The notes under the pieces are model-generated. The model had not been told where the DNA came from, searched no databases, and worked only from the letters and a program-made list of their open reading frames with translations. A program made the translations under genes and the position numbers. This document shows positions 47,901 through 58,003 of a stretch of DNA of 64,000 nt, piece by piece (the first letter of the stretch is position 1; each line of letters starts with the position of its first letter). This stretch comes from Phocaeicola sartorii JCM 17136 = DSM 21941. GTDB lineage: Bacteria; Bacteroidota; Bacteroidia; Bacteroidales; Bacteroidaceae. The DNA is taken from assembly GCF_000614185.1 (NCBI RefSeq), contig NZ_BAKM01000030.1:1-64000 (forward strand). Reading direction: 5' to 3'.

Positions 47901-48470
47901 CTGGGGCTTATATCCGATAAAAGAAACCAGCAGTGCGCCGTCATCGGACAGCGGCAACGTAAAATTACCGTCAAAGTCGGTGATGGTTCCATTCGTGGTA
48001 CCTTCTTCCGTAACCGTAGCGCCGATAACCGGTTCGCCCGTAGCATCCACCACTTTCCCTTTGACATCCTTTGATTGCTTGACAGACTGGTTTGAAGTAT
48101 TTTTCCCATGTATCAGAAAAATATGGTTTCCTTCCATCTTCCAGGTAACGGAAGAACCGGCGAACAACTGTGCCAATATCTCCGATACCGGGCGTTCCTT
48201 TACGGTGAGGGTTTTTACTCCTTTCACGTCCACATCGCGTTTATAGACAAACAGATAATCTGTCTGCGACTCTATATCGTTCAATATAGATTCTATTTGG
48301 ACATCTTTCCGGTCGATGGTTACTTTGGCGCTTTGTGCGTAGGCACTTTCCGCCATTAATACGAGGCTGCTGAAACACAAGCAGAAAGCAGACTTTCTCG
48401 CAAATCTAAAATAACGTTTAAATCTGGAACTTTCAGGCATGTGAAAGTCCGACATAGGAATGTTTTTCAT
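44907..48470 (-). CDS. SusC-family TonB-dependent receptor with STN domain
   Basis: A 1,187-residue outer-membrane transporter. Order: signal region, STN domain at about residues 50-125 (VTIDRKDVQIESILNDIESQ), CarboxypepD_reg-like repeat (VKGKVVDATGEPVIGATVTE) near 138, plug domain with the TonB box-like LDEVVVVGFGTQKK, then a 22-strand barrel ending in SFGLNITL. The STN domain marks receptors that signal to a FecR anti-sigma and an ECF sigma factor, and the FecR gene lies directly upstream. It imports oligosaccharides together with the SusD partner. Confidence 0.93.
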   Translation of the reverse strand: MKNIPMSDFHMPESSRFKRYFRFARKSAFCLCFSSLVLMAESAYAQSAKVTIDRKDVQIESILNDIESQTDYLFVYKRDVDVKGVKTLTVKERPVSEILAQLFAGSSVTWKMEGNHIFLIHGKNTSNQSVKQSKDVKGKVVDATGEPVIGATVTEEGTTNGTITDFDGNFTLPLSDDGALLVSFIGYKPQTIKPKGSEMLQIVLKEDNQMLDEVVVVGFGTQKKVNLTGSVSVISAEEIQQRPVANVTQALQGMIPGLQITQSNGSLEDTPSINVRGTTTIGQGTSGSPLILIDGLEGDLNTISPQDIASISVLKDAAASSIYGSRAPFGVILITTKSGGEEGKVTINYNNSFRFGNPINMNHMMNSVDFASWMNDTKTNGGSGAYFLPDRMEKLVDYHNATPCGPGQRVTSDGTILYSISERGDGSGLWQDGYAYGINDEDYFDVIFKKWTFSQEHNFSLSGGNKKLNYYASLNYLNQGGFMNLGEEGLDRYNAMLKVSSELTDWLRFNYSVRFVRKDYKRPATLTSSLYRDIARQGWPVLPVLDRNGYYYSSPSPILGLAEGGVDKSQNDNVYHQASFVIEPVKNWITHIDFSYHTYANDQHWDLQQFYNHNANGDPVPLTDKSEVHEGLYKNNYYNFSAYTEYTHLFNERHNFHVLAGFQAEELKEKQYGLTRDGIMFSYKSEIDMTTGLGPDGTEIPPSVYGSRNEWATAGFFGRVNYSYNDKYLFEGNVRADGTSRFRSHNRWRVFPSVSVGWNIAHEEFFEPLTNVVGMLKLRASAGSLGNQNTGNWYQTYQTMSVGASNGYWLMNGKRPNTAYAPGLVSEDLGWEKIQSMNVALDWGMFNNRLTGSVEYYIRNTKDMVGYAPELPAILGTGVPYTNNTDLRTLGWELTVGWRDQLQNGLSYGVNFNLSDSRAKITRYPNNPTNDIWSYITGRYIGEIWGYTTKGLARTDEEMQQHLATLPNGGQDALGSDWKAGDIMYADINGDGKISSGSEVLGDSGDLSVIGNNTPRYLFGLDLNANWKGFDFRAFFQGVMKRDVWNGSVYTFGANGDGMWQAAGLEAVSDYFRDENTWSVREGYTQANTDAYLPRPLYNGKNLNTQTRYLQNAAYIRLKNLQVGYTIPVAISSRWGIKNLRVYFSGENLWTGTGVDKQYDPETITGGYSGMGYPLSRTLSFGLNITL

Positions 48471-48634
48471 ACCTTTGTAAAATAAGTTTTTAATACGGTT
48501 TTTTTTAACAAAGAAATTGTGTTAACTGAGAGTCGGCAGATGGCGCAAACATCCGCCGGCTCGTTATTTTCAAGAGGTTTGGTCTTTCATGGAGATTTCA
48601 TACATTCTGTTTTTAAAGGTTTCGAATTTTATGG

Positions 48635-49578
48635 TTACTTGATATAAATAATGTTCTGGTCTGTATCCCTCCGGTAAGTAAAGGAAACATCGGTCTGCAA
48701 GACGCGCAATATATAATCCAGCCCCTCGGATATGCGGAACTTACCGGTGAGCACCACATCGGCTGTTTCTTTCCTGTGTATCTTGATATCCAAGTCGAAA
48801 TACTTCTCCAAGTCCTGCATGATTTCACCCAGCGTTTTGTCGTGGAAACAATACAGTCCTTCTTTCCAGCGATAGGAGCCATAATCGTCTATCTTGCTCA
48901 CCACCAGCTGTCCGTCTGTCAAAGTGGTCTTCTGATTGGGAGCCAGCAGGACGGATTTCGTTTTATCCGCAGGCAAGGTGACTTTCACCTTTCCCTGCAT
49001 CAGGGAAGTTTCAAAGAAATCCTTTTTAGAATAGGCTTCCACATTGAACTTCGTCCCCAGCACTTCTACATCCATAGCATGAGTATGTACACAAACGGGC
49101 ATTCTTCGTCACGCTTCACATCAAAATAAGCCTCACCGTCCAGGGTAATCTCACGTTTGCCTTCCATGAAAGAGACGGGATAACGCATTGTGGTTCCGGC
49201 ATTCAACCACACGTCCGTACCATCGGGCAAAAGAAGATTGACCCGTTGCCCGGGAGGGACAGTGACAGTCTGCATAGCTACATTTCTATCCTTGTTACCT
49301 ATTGAAAAAAAAGTTGCCGTCACACAAACCGTCACCGCCACAATCACAGCTATTTTCATGAATTCTCTGAAGAGGGACAGATGAACCGCCTTTCCGGAAT
49401 CCAGCGGCTTCCCGCCCCGCTGCGAAGCCGCCACGATGTGCATGGCATCGAAGAGCTTCCGCTCTCTATACAGCCGGGAACGGTTCTCACTGGAACGTTC
49501 CGTCCATTCCTTTATCTTTTTCATTTCTTCCACAGACGCCTGTCCCTCAAAGAAACGGTATAATAAGTCTTTATTCAT
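48635..49578 (-). pseudogene. FecR-family anti-sigma factor, one frameshift
   Basis: Two frames (49066-49578 and 48635-49102) form one protein of about 313 residues. The N-terminal cytoplasmic part has LLYRFFEGQASVEEMKKIKE; a transmembrane segment lies near residues 75-95 (MKIAVIVAVTVCVTATFFSI); next comes a FecR domain (PPGQRVNLLLPDGTDVWLNA) and a DUF4974-like C-terminus. One G added at about 49092 (GTTTGTGTACAT to GTTTGTGGTACAT) gives CPFVVHTHAMDVEVLGTKFN. It probably senses the STN domain of the adjacent SusC and controls the ECF sigma factor at 31511-32065. Confidence 0.85.
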
Positions 49579-49710
49579 CTTCTTTAAGTCTTTTCTGCTA
49601 TAATAGCGAATAAGACTGCTATACCCCTAGTAGAAAACATCTTTTTTTTCTCAGAAAAAAATAAGAAACAAAAAGCGGCCCGATAAAGTACAATGAACAA
49701 AGGTTTTCTT

Positions 49711-49718
49711 TACCTTTG
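49711..49718 (+). promoter_or_regulatory. Candidate -7 box of nadB
   Basis: TACCTTTG matches TAnnTTTG and lies 14 bases before the first ATG (20 before the second). No clear -33 TTTG. Its nearness to the start suggests a short leader. Confidence 0.5.
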
Positions 49719-49732
49719 CAGCTATAAAGTAT

Positions 49733-51322
49733 ATGATCATGGTTAAAAAATTCGATTTCCTTGTTATCGGCTCAGGACTTGCCGGAATGAGTTTCGCACT
49801 GAAAGTGGCCCATAAAGGTAATGTCGCCCTGATTTGTAAGGCAGGACTGGAAGAAGCCAACACCTATTTCGCCCAGGGAGGTATCTCAGCCGTTACCAAC
49901 CTGAAAGTGGATAATTTTGAAAAGCACATTGAAGACACAATGATAGCGGGCGACTGGATAAACGATCCCGCAGCCGTGGGAAAAGTGGTGCGTGAAGCTC
50001 CCGCGCAAATCCAGGAACTGGTGAAATGGGGAGTGGACTTCGACAAGAATGAGAAGGGAGAATTCGACCTTCACAAGGAGGGGGGACACTCGGAATTCCG
50101 TATCCTGCACCACAAAGACAATACCGGCGCTGAAATACAGACCAGCCTGATAGAAGCCGTCAAGGCTCATCCCAATATCACCCTATTTACAGATCACTAT
50201 GCGGTGGAAATCATTACCCAGCATCATCTGGGAATTATCGTCACCCGCCATACACCGGGCATCAAATGTTTCGGAGCATACGTGCTGAACGAGAAAACCG
50301 GAGAAGTAGATACGTTCCTGTCCAAAGTGACGGTAATGGCAACGGGCGGATGCGAGGCGGTTTACCGCAACACCACCAATCCGCTGGTAGCTACAGGTGA
50401 CGGCATCGCCATGGTGTATCGCGCCAAAGGGGCGGTAAAGGACATGGAATTCATACAATTCCATCCCACCGCACTCTTCCATCCGGGAGACCGTCCCAGT
50501 TTCCTTATCACCGAAGCCATGCGTGGTTATGGCGCAGTGTTAAAGAATCAAGACGGTGAAGAGTTCATGCAGAAATATGACCCGCGCCTGTCACTGGCTC
50601 CGCGCGACATCGTGGCACGTGCTATTGACAACGAGATGAAGCAGCGTGGTGAGGATCATGTCTATCTGGATGTAACCCACAAGGATCCGGAAGAAACAAA
50701 GAAACATTTCCCCAATATTTATAAGAAATGCCTCAGCCTGGGCATTGATATCACCAAAGACTATATTCCTGTGGCTCCGGCGGCTCATTACCTGTGCGGA
50801 GGTATCAAAGTGGACTTGGACGGGCAATCCAGCATCAACCGCCTGTATGCCATCGGCGAATGCTCATGCACCGGTCTGCACGGAGGCAACCGTCTGGCAT
50901 CCAACTCGCTGATAGAAGCAGTGGTTTATGCGGACGCGGCAGCCAAACATGCGCTGAGCGTACTCGACCGGTATGACTTTAACGAAGACATACCCGAATG
51001 GAACGATGAAGGAACCATGAACAATGAGGAGCGGGTACTGATTACCCAAAGCATGAAGGAGGTGAACCAGATTATGGAAGCATACGTAGGCATTGTACGA
51101 AGCAATACCCGGCTGATCCGTGCATGGAACCGGTTGGATATTCTGTATGAAGAAACCGAACGCCTGTTCAAACGCAGCAAGGCTTCGCGCGAGCTTTGCG
51201 AACTGCGTAACATGATCAACATCGGATATTTGATCACCCGCCAGGCCATGGAGCGGAAAGAAAGCCGCGGCCTGCATTATACCATTGATTATCCGCACGC
51301 GGCGACAGAAAAGAAATCATAG
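49733..51322 (+). CDS. nadB: L-aspartate oxidase
   Basis: A 529-residue flavoprotein of the fumarate reductase/succinate dehydrogenase type that oxidises L-aspartate to iminoaspartate for NAD synthesis. FAD motif VIGSGLAGMSFAL near residue 11, FAQGGISAV near 47, and the substrate/FAD region HPTALFHPGDRPSFLITEAM with MRGYGAVLKN. A conserved AAHYLCGGIKVDLDGQSSI is seen near residue 350. ATG 49733 or 49739 both possible. The nadA and nadC partners are not in the window. Confidence 0.92.
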   Translation: MIMVKKFDFLVIGSGLAGMSFALKVAHKGNVALICKAGLEEANTYFAQGGISAVTNLKVDNFEKHIEDTMIAGDWINDPAAVGKVVREAPAQIQELVKWGVDFDKNEKGEFDLHKEGGHSEFRILHHKDNTGAEIQTSLIEAVKAHPNITLFTDHYAVEIITQHHLGIIVTRHTPGIKCFGAYVLNEKTGEVDTFLSKVTVMATGGCEAVYRNTTNPLVATGDGIAMVYRAKGAVKDMEFIQFHPTALFHPGDRPSFLITEAMRGYGAVLKNQDGEEFMQKYDPRLSLAPRDIVARAIDNEMKQRGEDHVYLDVTHKDPEETKKHFPNIYKKCLSLGIDITKDYIPVAPAAHYLCGGIKVDLDGQSSINRLYAIGECSCTGLHGGNRLASNSLIEAVVYADAAAKHALSVLDRYDFNEDIPEWNDEGTMNNEERVLITQSMKEVNQIMEAYVGIVRSNTRLIRAWNRLDILYEETERLFKRSKASRELCELRNMINIGYLITRQAMERKESRGLHYTIDYPHAATEKKS

Positions 51323-51345
51323 ATCTATTTTTAGAACTCACCAAG

Positions 51346-51399
51346 AGGGTGTGCCAAAAGGCCTAAACAATGAACATGGCTTTTAGCGCACCCTTTTTT
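51346..51399 (+). terminator. Terminator after nadB
   Basis: AGGGTGTGCCAAAAGGC (51346-51362) pairs with GGCTTTTAGCGCACCCT (51378-51394) with few mismatches, followed by a run of six T. Clear intrinsic terminator. Confidence 0.85.
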
Positions 51400-51476
51400 C
51401 AGGCCCAGTAACCCTCCTTTTTTTCAAGCGCATAACTCACCTTGAACATCTTCTTTCTATTAAAAACTTTATTTCC

Positions 51477-51508
51477 TTTGTTCCTTCAGTAAGAATAGAC
51501 TATCTTTG
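51477..51508 (+). promoter_or_regulatory. Promoter of the AAA-ATPase gene
   Basis: TTTG at 51477-51480 and TATCTTTG at 51501-51508 are 20 bases apart, matching both Bacteroides boxes. Transcription should begin near 51514, which argues against the upstream TTG start at 51514 and for ATG 51550. Confidence 0.7.
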
Positions 51509-51549
51509 TTTTATTGATATCCGGATATGAACTAAAGACAACAGAAGCA

Positions 51550-53277
51550 ATGATGGAAAATATAAAAGAAATCCCCTATGGCATTGCCAACTTCGTGGAA
51601 GTGGCAGAGCAGAACATGTATTATGTAGACAAAACCATGTTTCTGCCTTTGCTGGAAAAGCAGCCCCGAAACCTGTTCTTTATCCGTCCCCGCCGCTTCG
51701 GCAAGAGTATTTTTTTGAGTATGCTGCGTGCTTATTATGACATAGCACAGAAAGAAAAGTTCCAGAAACGCTTCGGCAATCTGTGGATAGGCAGCCGCCC
51801 CACGCCCCTGCAAGGTAAATTTCAGGTGGTGTATCTTGATTTCTCGCGCGCCAGTGGCGGAAGCGGTTCACTGGAAGAAAACTTCAATAACTATTGCGGC
51901 ATGGTGATGGACCTGTTCGGCAAAGTGTATGAACCTTATTATTTTCCCGGATTTGCACAAAAGATGGAAGAACAGCCCGACTTTGTCAGCAAGCTGAACT
52001 ACCTGAACCTGCATGCGGCTGAATCCGGAATGAAACTTTACCTCATCATCGACGAATACGATAACTTTACTAACATCGTTCTGAACGAGCAGGGAAAAGA
52101 CGTTTACCATGCCCTGACCCATGCCAGCGGATTCTATCGTGAAATATTTAAGAAATTCAAAGGCATGTTCGAGCGCATCTTCATGACCGGCGTCAGCCCC
52201 GTCACCTTGGACGACCTGACCAGCGGATTCAACATCGGCTGGAATATCAGTACCGACTACCAGTTCAACATGATGCTGGGATTCAGCGAGACGGACGTGC
52301 GCACCATGTTTCAATATTATAAAGATGCCGGACAGCTCCAGGCCGACGCGGACATTGAAGCAATGATCCGGGAAATGAAACCGTGGTATAATAATTACTG
52401 TTTCGCTAAAGAAAGTCTGGAGCGCGACCCGAAAATGTTCAATTGCGACATGGTACTTTACTACCTGCGCAATTACATCACGCTGGGCAAATCTCCCGAA
52501 GAGATGATAGATCCCAATACCCGTACGGACTACAACAAAATGAAGAAACTAATCCAGTTGGACAAGCTGGACGGCAACCGCAAGGGCGTATTACGTAAAA
52601 TCACCGAAGAAGGGCAAATTATCACCAACCTGATCACCACCTTCCCGGCCAAGGAAATCGCCAAACCCGAAATCTTCCCCAGCCTGCTCTTCTATTATGG
52701 CATGCTGACCATCACTGCCACACGCGGCAGCCGCCTGGTATTGAGTATCCCCAACTATAATGTGCGCAAACAGTATTACGAATTCATGCTGGAGGAGTAC
52801 CAGGACAAACGCCATATCAACCTGAACAACTTGATGGACCTGTTCGATGAAATGGCTTACGAAGGTCATTGGCGCGAAACGCTGGAATTTATTGCCCATG
52901 CCTACAAGGAAAATTCATCCGTACGTAGTGCCATGGAAGGCGAACGCAATATACAAGGTTTCTTCACCGCCTACCTCAGCGTAAACGCTTATTACTTGAT
53001 GGCTCCGGAAATGGAACTGAACCACGGTTACTGCGACCTCTTCCTCATGCCGGACCTGATGCGTTACGAGGTGAAGCATAGCTATATTCTTGAACTGAAG
53101 TATCTGCCGGTGAAGGACACGGAAGAGAAAGCCCGGACACAATGGCAGGAAGCGGTGGAACAAATTAAGGAATATGCTGCCGCACCCCGGGTGCGGCAAT
53201 TGGTACAGAACACGAAACTGCACTGTATTATCATGCAGTTCCGGGGATGGGAGCTGGAGCGGATGGAAGAAGTGTAG
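51550..53277 (+). CDS. AAA-ATPase-like protein with PD-(D/E)XK nuclease-like C-terminus
   Basis: A 575-residue protein (ATG 51550 or 51553). The N-terminal half has the AAA-ATPase_like pattern (VDKTMFLPLLEKQPRNLFFI followed by RPRRFGKSIFLSML; loop GKS as nucleotide-binding motif) and YLIIDEYDNF as Walker B. The C-terminal half ends with the PDDEXK_9-type stretch (YEVKHSYILELKYLPVKD with the Glu/Lys nuclease signature). Such proteins are present in many paralogues in Bacteroidetes and their function is not settled; a mobile-element or defence role has been suggested. It is between nadB and the pectinase genes, with its own promoter. Confidence 0.85.
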   Translation: MMENIKEIPYGIANFVEVAEQNMYYVDKTMFLPLLEKQPRNLFFIRPRRFGKSIFLSMLRAYYDIAQKEKFQKRFGNLWIGSRPTPLQGKFQVVYLDFSRASGGSGSLEENFNNYCGMVMDLFGKVYEPYYFPGFAQKMEEQPDFVSKLNYLNLHAAESGMKLYLIIDEYDNFTNIVLNEQGKDVYHALTHASGFYREIFKKFKGMFERIFMTGVSPVTLDDLTSGFNIGWNISTDYQFNMMLGFSETDVRTMFQYYKDAGQLQADADIEAMIREMKPWYNNYCFAKESLERDPKMFNCDMVLYYLRNYITLGKSPEEMIDPNTRTDYNKMKKLIQLDKLDGNRKGVLRKITEEGQIITNLITTFPAKEIAKPEIFPSLLFYYGMLTITATRGSRLVLSIPNYNVRKQYYEFMLEEYQDKRHINLNNLMDLFDEMAYEGHWRETLEFIAHAYKENSSVRSAMEGERNIQGFFTAYLSVNAYYLMAPEMELNHGYCDLFLMPDLMRYEVKHSYILELKYLPVKDTEEKARTQWQEAVEQIKEYAAAPRVRQLVQNTKLHCIIMQFRGWELERMEEV

Positions 53278-53349
53278 GCCTGCTCAAAACAATGAAAATT
53301 CATACAGGAACTAAAATAGTGGTCATTTTCCTATTACAACCTATTAAAT

Positions 53350-55488
53350 TAGTAAGCCAATACATTCCAAAGATCCCTGATACGTTGTTCGGGGTCCCAT
53401 TTGCCGTCAAACGTCCATTTGGCGGTAACGCCATAAAACTCCGGAGCATTCTCCGCCTCCTTCAAATTATCGTTTAACCAGCACTGTGCCCTCCTTCACG
53501 GGTACAACCATAATAATAGGTACGCAACCCCCATGGACAGGATCAAGCACTTTATCCGAATAAGCATAATGAATATTCCCGTCAAGCACATTCTTCGACA
53601 TGTTACATTTGATGAGATAAAATTGGGAATCATGATGATAGCGTCCTAAAAGTGTCGGGGTCTTAGCATCAAATGAAGAATTGGTAATAACCAGTTTCTT
53701 GTTCTTGTTACCTCGTCCGTCATGCCAAATCATGGCACGGCTATCACCATAAAAATGGCAGCGTGTGGCATAGCACCATCCGCGAGGACAAAGGAAATCC
53801 ACCCCCGGACAACGAAGATAGAGGTCGGCATGATAATACATGCCATTGCTTCCGGGTGCCCACAAGGAAAGGGCATCGTTCCCATCGGCCCACACATTAC
53901 TGTTGATGATAATGGTGCGGGTGGCACGTCCAAAAATCGCCATCTGATGGGTGGTCGTATTTTCAACGGTAGTTCCGTAATTGTTGTAAACAGTCACTCC
54001 GCTAATAACACAATCGTCCGCACCTTCCTGCAACACAATGACACCATTGCCTACCGGACGTCCATGATATTCCGTGAGGGTACGTGTCTTGGCAGTTTCA
54101 GCTAATACAATCCGCGTACTGTCACGGTTCTCCCCCACTAAAACAATATTAGGCCTGTCAATAATCACTTTTTGATGATACGTTCCGTTCAGCAATAAGA
54201 TTTTAAAAGGTACTGTCGGAATTTCCGGAGCCTTTTCAATAGCCGCCTGAATACTCTCTCCCGGCTTTACCACCACATCAAAAGCCGTACGCTCTACCAC
54301 GGGACGACGATACATTTCAATCAGCCCATTTTCATTCGCTCCTTTGGTTGCCAGACTGATTGCCACTTTATGCTTCGGATCATATTTGTCCGCCCATGCG
54401 TTGTATATGGCAAAAAGCTCAGCCGGCCTGCTATTGTACCAACTATATCCGTTACGACGTTCTGTACCTATCTCTTCCAAGTGGCGACGCGGCAGCCCGT
54501 CACGGTCACATACATACGGTTCACAATATTTCAAATCATAATAACGCGCCCAAATAGGTCCGGCTTGAGGATCTTCCACAAGACGAGTATCCCGCTCACC
54601 ATTTGCCAGTACGATACGCTCACATCGCAAACCGGTAAGTTTATACCTGTCAAACCATTTCATGGCTCCGTGAACCGCCCGCTTCACGCGTGCGTCGGGT
54701 GCAGGTAATTCCATGAGCAGACGCACAATTCCGGCACTCTCCGCCGAACAATAAGACGGCAACTCATACGCGCGTGCCGGTGCAGGCTTCAATGTTTCCC
54801 TATCATTCTGCTGACACCACACTGAAGGTTCTCCATCCTTGATAATTTGTGTAGCCAAAATGCACTCTATTCCTTTATGAAAGACTTTTTCCAAACGTAC
54901 ACACAAAGCCTTGTCTATCAAATCATCCTCATAAGGCGCTTTGTGATTCATCATATCACGTATCATATTCAATGTATTGACAATGGCATCGTCATTGAAA
55001 GTAATATGTATCTGATAACCACGCGGACCGGGCCAGAATTGCGGCCATCCTCCGTTTTCGTATTGGCCGCCCAGCAAATATTCCACTCCTTGAAGGAAAG
55101 CATCGCGATAACGTATATCCTTAGTCTGTCTATAAAGACGGGCTAGAAAAATCATCTGGGCAGTTGTGGCATTATTATCTATCGTAGAATCATCACAGCG
55201 TGATTTATCCTTCATCACCTGAGCCAACTCTTTATCATTCATGCGGCGGGCCATATCTATATTCTTCGGCCAACCGCCCGTACAGCGTTGGAAGGCCAAT
55301 ACATTTTCAGCAATCCGCCGAGCCTCATCCGTCAGAAAGAAAGAATCCTGCTCCATACGTGCTATTTGTTTCCACCCCTTGGGATACGACTCGTTATCCT
55401 TTTTATGAACTCCTTGCTGCGCAAAGGAACCGGTTACCATGGCAAAAGCCATAAAGCCAATAAACACCTTTTTGAATGTATTTTTCAT
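53350..55488 (-). pseudogene. Pectate lyase (PL10) fused to pectin methylesterase (CE8), two frameshifts at the 3' end
   Basis: Start ATG 55488 (MKNTFKKVFIGFMAFAMVTG signal peptide). The N-terminal half (residues 30-330) is a PL10-type lyase (GGWPQFWPGPRGYQIHITFN, with DDSTIDNNAT catalytic region). The C-terminal half is a CE8 esterase (LLLNGTYHQKVIIDRPNIVL, later FLCPRGWCYATRCHFYGDSR). The clean frame stops at 53467, but adjoining frames continue with the expected ending: one added G near 53525 (GGGGGTTG to GGGGGGTTG) gives GGLRTYYYGCTREGGHSA, and one C near 53484 gives WLNDNLKEAENAPEFYGVTA, ending LWNVLAY at 53350. It demethylates and cuts pectin. Confidence 0.78.
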
Positions 55489-55728
55489 TATTCCTATATG
55501 TTTTGATAAAAACCAGCATACAAAATTATGCGTTTTCATACTTTAAGACAGAGAATATTTGGTCTTTTTCAGGCAGATTTTGCATAGACACTACTCAAAC
55601 CGACATCATTTTATCAATAAAAACACGGAATTACATAAAAAAGCAGTGCTATGGACTTACCCTCCATAACACTGCCACCTATATTTATTATAACTAACAA
55701 ACTCCTACAGCTACAAACCTCACTCCTC

Positions 55729-57971
55729 CTATTTTATCTCCTCCCACTTCGGTGGATTCACCTGCATCAAATGACGGACAAAGAAATCATACCGCTTGTG
55801 TTCGCCAAAATCTTCTCCCATGGTATGATGTGCTCCGGGAATCACGACCAATTCAAAATCTTTATTCGCCTTTATCAATGCATTGATCACCTGCATGGTA
55901 GAGGCAGGATCTACATTATCATCCAACTCACCTACCACCAACATCAAAGGACGGCTCAACAGATGGGCATTTTCCACATTCGATCCTTCTTTATATTGAT
56001 CTCCTACCGGATAGCCCAACCAAAGTTCATTCCACCAAATCTTATCCATACGGTTATCATGACAACCACAAGCCGAATAAGCCGCTTTATAGAAATCAGG
56101 ATAAAGCAAAACAGCATTCGTAGATTCCTGACCACCGGCAGAACAACCGTAAATACCTACCTGTCCACATCCATATAAGGATACTTTTGCGCAGCTGCCT
56201 TAATCCAGGCAATATGGTCCGGCAAACCGGCATCTTTCAAATTCTTATAACATACATTCTCAAAAGCACGCGAACGGAAAGAAGTGCCCATTCCATCGAC
56301 CATCACGACGATAAAACCCAATTCGGCCAAGGAAGTCATATTCCAGTCGTATGGACGGAAAGTCTTCGGGACATACTGGTCTCCGGGACCTTGATAAATG
56401 TATTCGATAATCGGATATTTCTTGTTCGGGTCAAAGTTGGTGGGACGGGCAATCAGTCCCCACATATCCGTCTTGCCGTCCCGCCCTTTGGCAACAAACA
56501 CCTCCGGAGCTTTCCAGCCTTCGGCCTCCAGACGGGTAATGTCGGCTGTTTCCAACGGCATCACCACTTTGCCATCCCTGGCACTACGTAACACAGCTAC
56601 AGGAGCCTTGTCCACCATAGAATAAACATCTACCAAATACTTCATATCTTCCGAAAACCAAGCACGGTGCATCCCTTCTTCGGGAGTAAGACAGGTAAGC
56701 CCTTTGCCATCAAAACCGATGCGATAATAACGAATGAGATAAGGGTCCTCACCGGCTTCCATACCATTTGCCGAGAAATAAATCTGACGGTTGTCCTCAT
56801 CTACCCGAAGCACTTCGCGTACATACCATTCTCCTTTAGTAATCTGATAATCGGGCTGTGCGGTAGTACGGTTGTACATATAGAGATGATTCCAATTGTC
56901 ACGCTCACTCATCCATATCATCTGCTTGCCGTCTTTTAAGTCATGACGGAAATGACGGGTATAATTCACATATTTATCGCTGGTTTCTTCTACCAACGGG
57001 CGCACTTTTCCCGTTTCGGCAGAAAGCTCAAGCACTCTGTACACCTGATGTCCGCGCTGGTTATATTCAAAAGTCACGGCACGGCTGTCGGGGTTCCATT
57101 CGGGTCCATATACTTCATATTGCCGGTCGAACAATTCGGTAGAAGGAATAATGCTTCGTCCGCTCTCCACTTCATAGATGCAGGGCACTTTAAAAGGAAG
57201 TTCGTCTCCCGGCTTCGCATACTCCTGTTTGTGAAGCTTGGGCTGAAGCTGATCGGCCGGAGAAGATTCCACATAATAAACATAACGCTTTTCCACCGGA
57301 CGGATCTTGCAGGAAGCCACCTTCTTACTGTCCGGTGACCAGCGGATGTAGGCTGAATAATAATTACCCAGTGTCCCGTCCAAGCTCAGTTGCTTTTCTT
57401 TTCCGGTAGCCACCTCCTTTACATAGATGTTCTGATTTTTAATAAATGCTATCCATTTACCATCAGGAGACGGAACCGGCGATGCAGTCTTCTCATCATC
57501 CACCTCCATCCAATGCTTTTGCTTGGGAGGGAGAGGAAGCGCCCCTTCATTGACCAGCTGATTTTTCCGGGACGCATACATCCAACGTTGATTATTAAAC
57601 ACAAAGCGCAGCGTATCCAATCCCTTACTGACCGACAGACGCCCCAAAGAAAGTGCTTCCGGCTTGACCTCCTTTCCGGATGCAGCACCCAACGCCTTTG
57701 CCAGACGATGAGAATCAAACAATTCTTTTCTAGCTTTCTTATCCGCATCCACAGATACATACAGGCGGCCGTCCGGCGTATTCCGCACATACCAGAATTG
57801 ATGCGTACCCTCTATCCATTGCGGATTGACATTGGAATAGAAAACTTTGTCCGCACTGAATTTCTCTTTCAATGCATAAGCACGCCGATAATCATCAGCC
57901 GTACCTTGAGCGACAGCCATGCCCCCACTAAGGAGCATGGCTGCCAACCAACCTAACTTACCAATTTTCAT
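55729..57971 (-). pseudogene. Dipeptidyl peptidase IV-like S9 peptidase, one frameshift
   Basis: Two frames (56157 upward and 55729-56109) make a periplasmic protein of about 748 residues; start ATG 57971 (MKIGKLGWLAAMLLSGGMAV signal). A beta-propeller domain with WSPDSKKVASCKIR and DPNTIWHS-like repeats precedes an alpha/beta-hydrolase with catalytic Ser in [10 protein letters not shown] (GCSAGG instead of the usual GWSYGG), Asp in [10 protein letters not shown] and His in GAHHTMGED. One added G at about 56158 (GACAGGTAGG to GACAGGGTAGG) gives [14 protein letters not shown]. It cleaves dipeptides from exported peptides and lies between the pectin enzyme genes without clear functional link. 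Confidence 0.83.
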
Positions 57972-58003
57972 TTTAAATAATGTGCTAATAATTTGCCCAA
58001 TTA

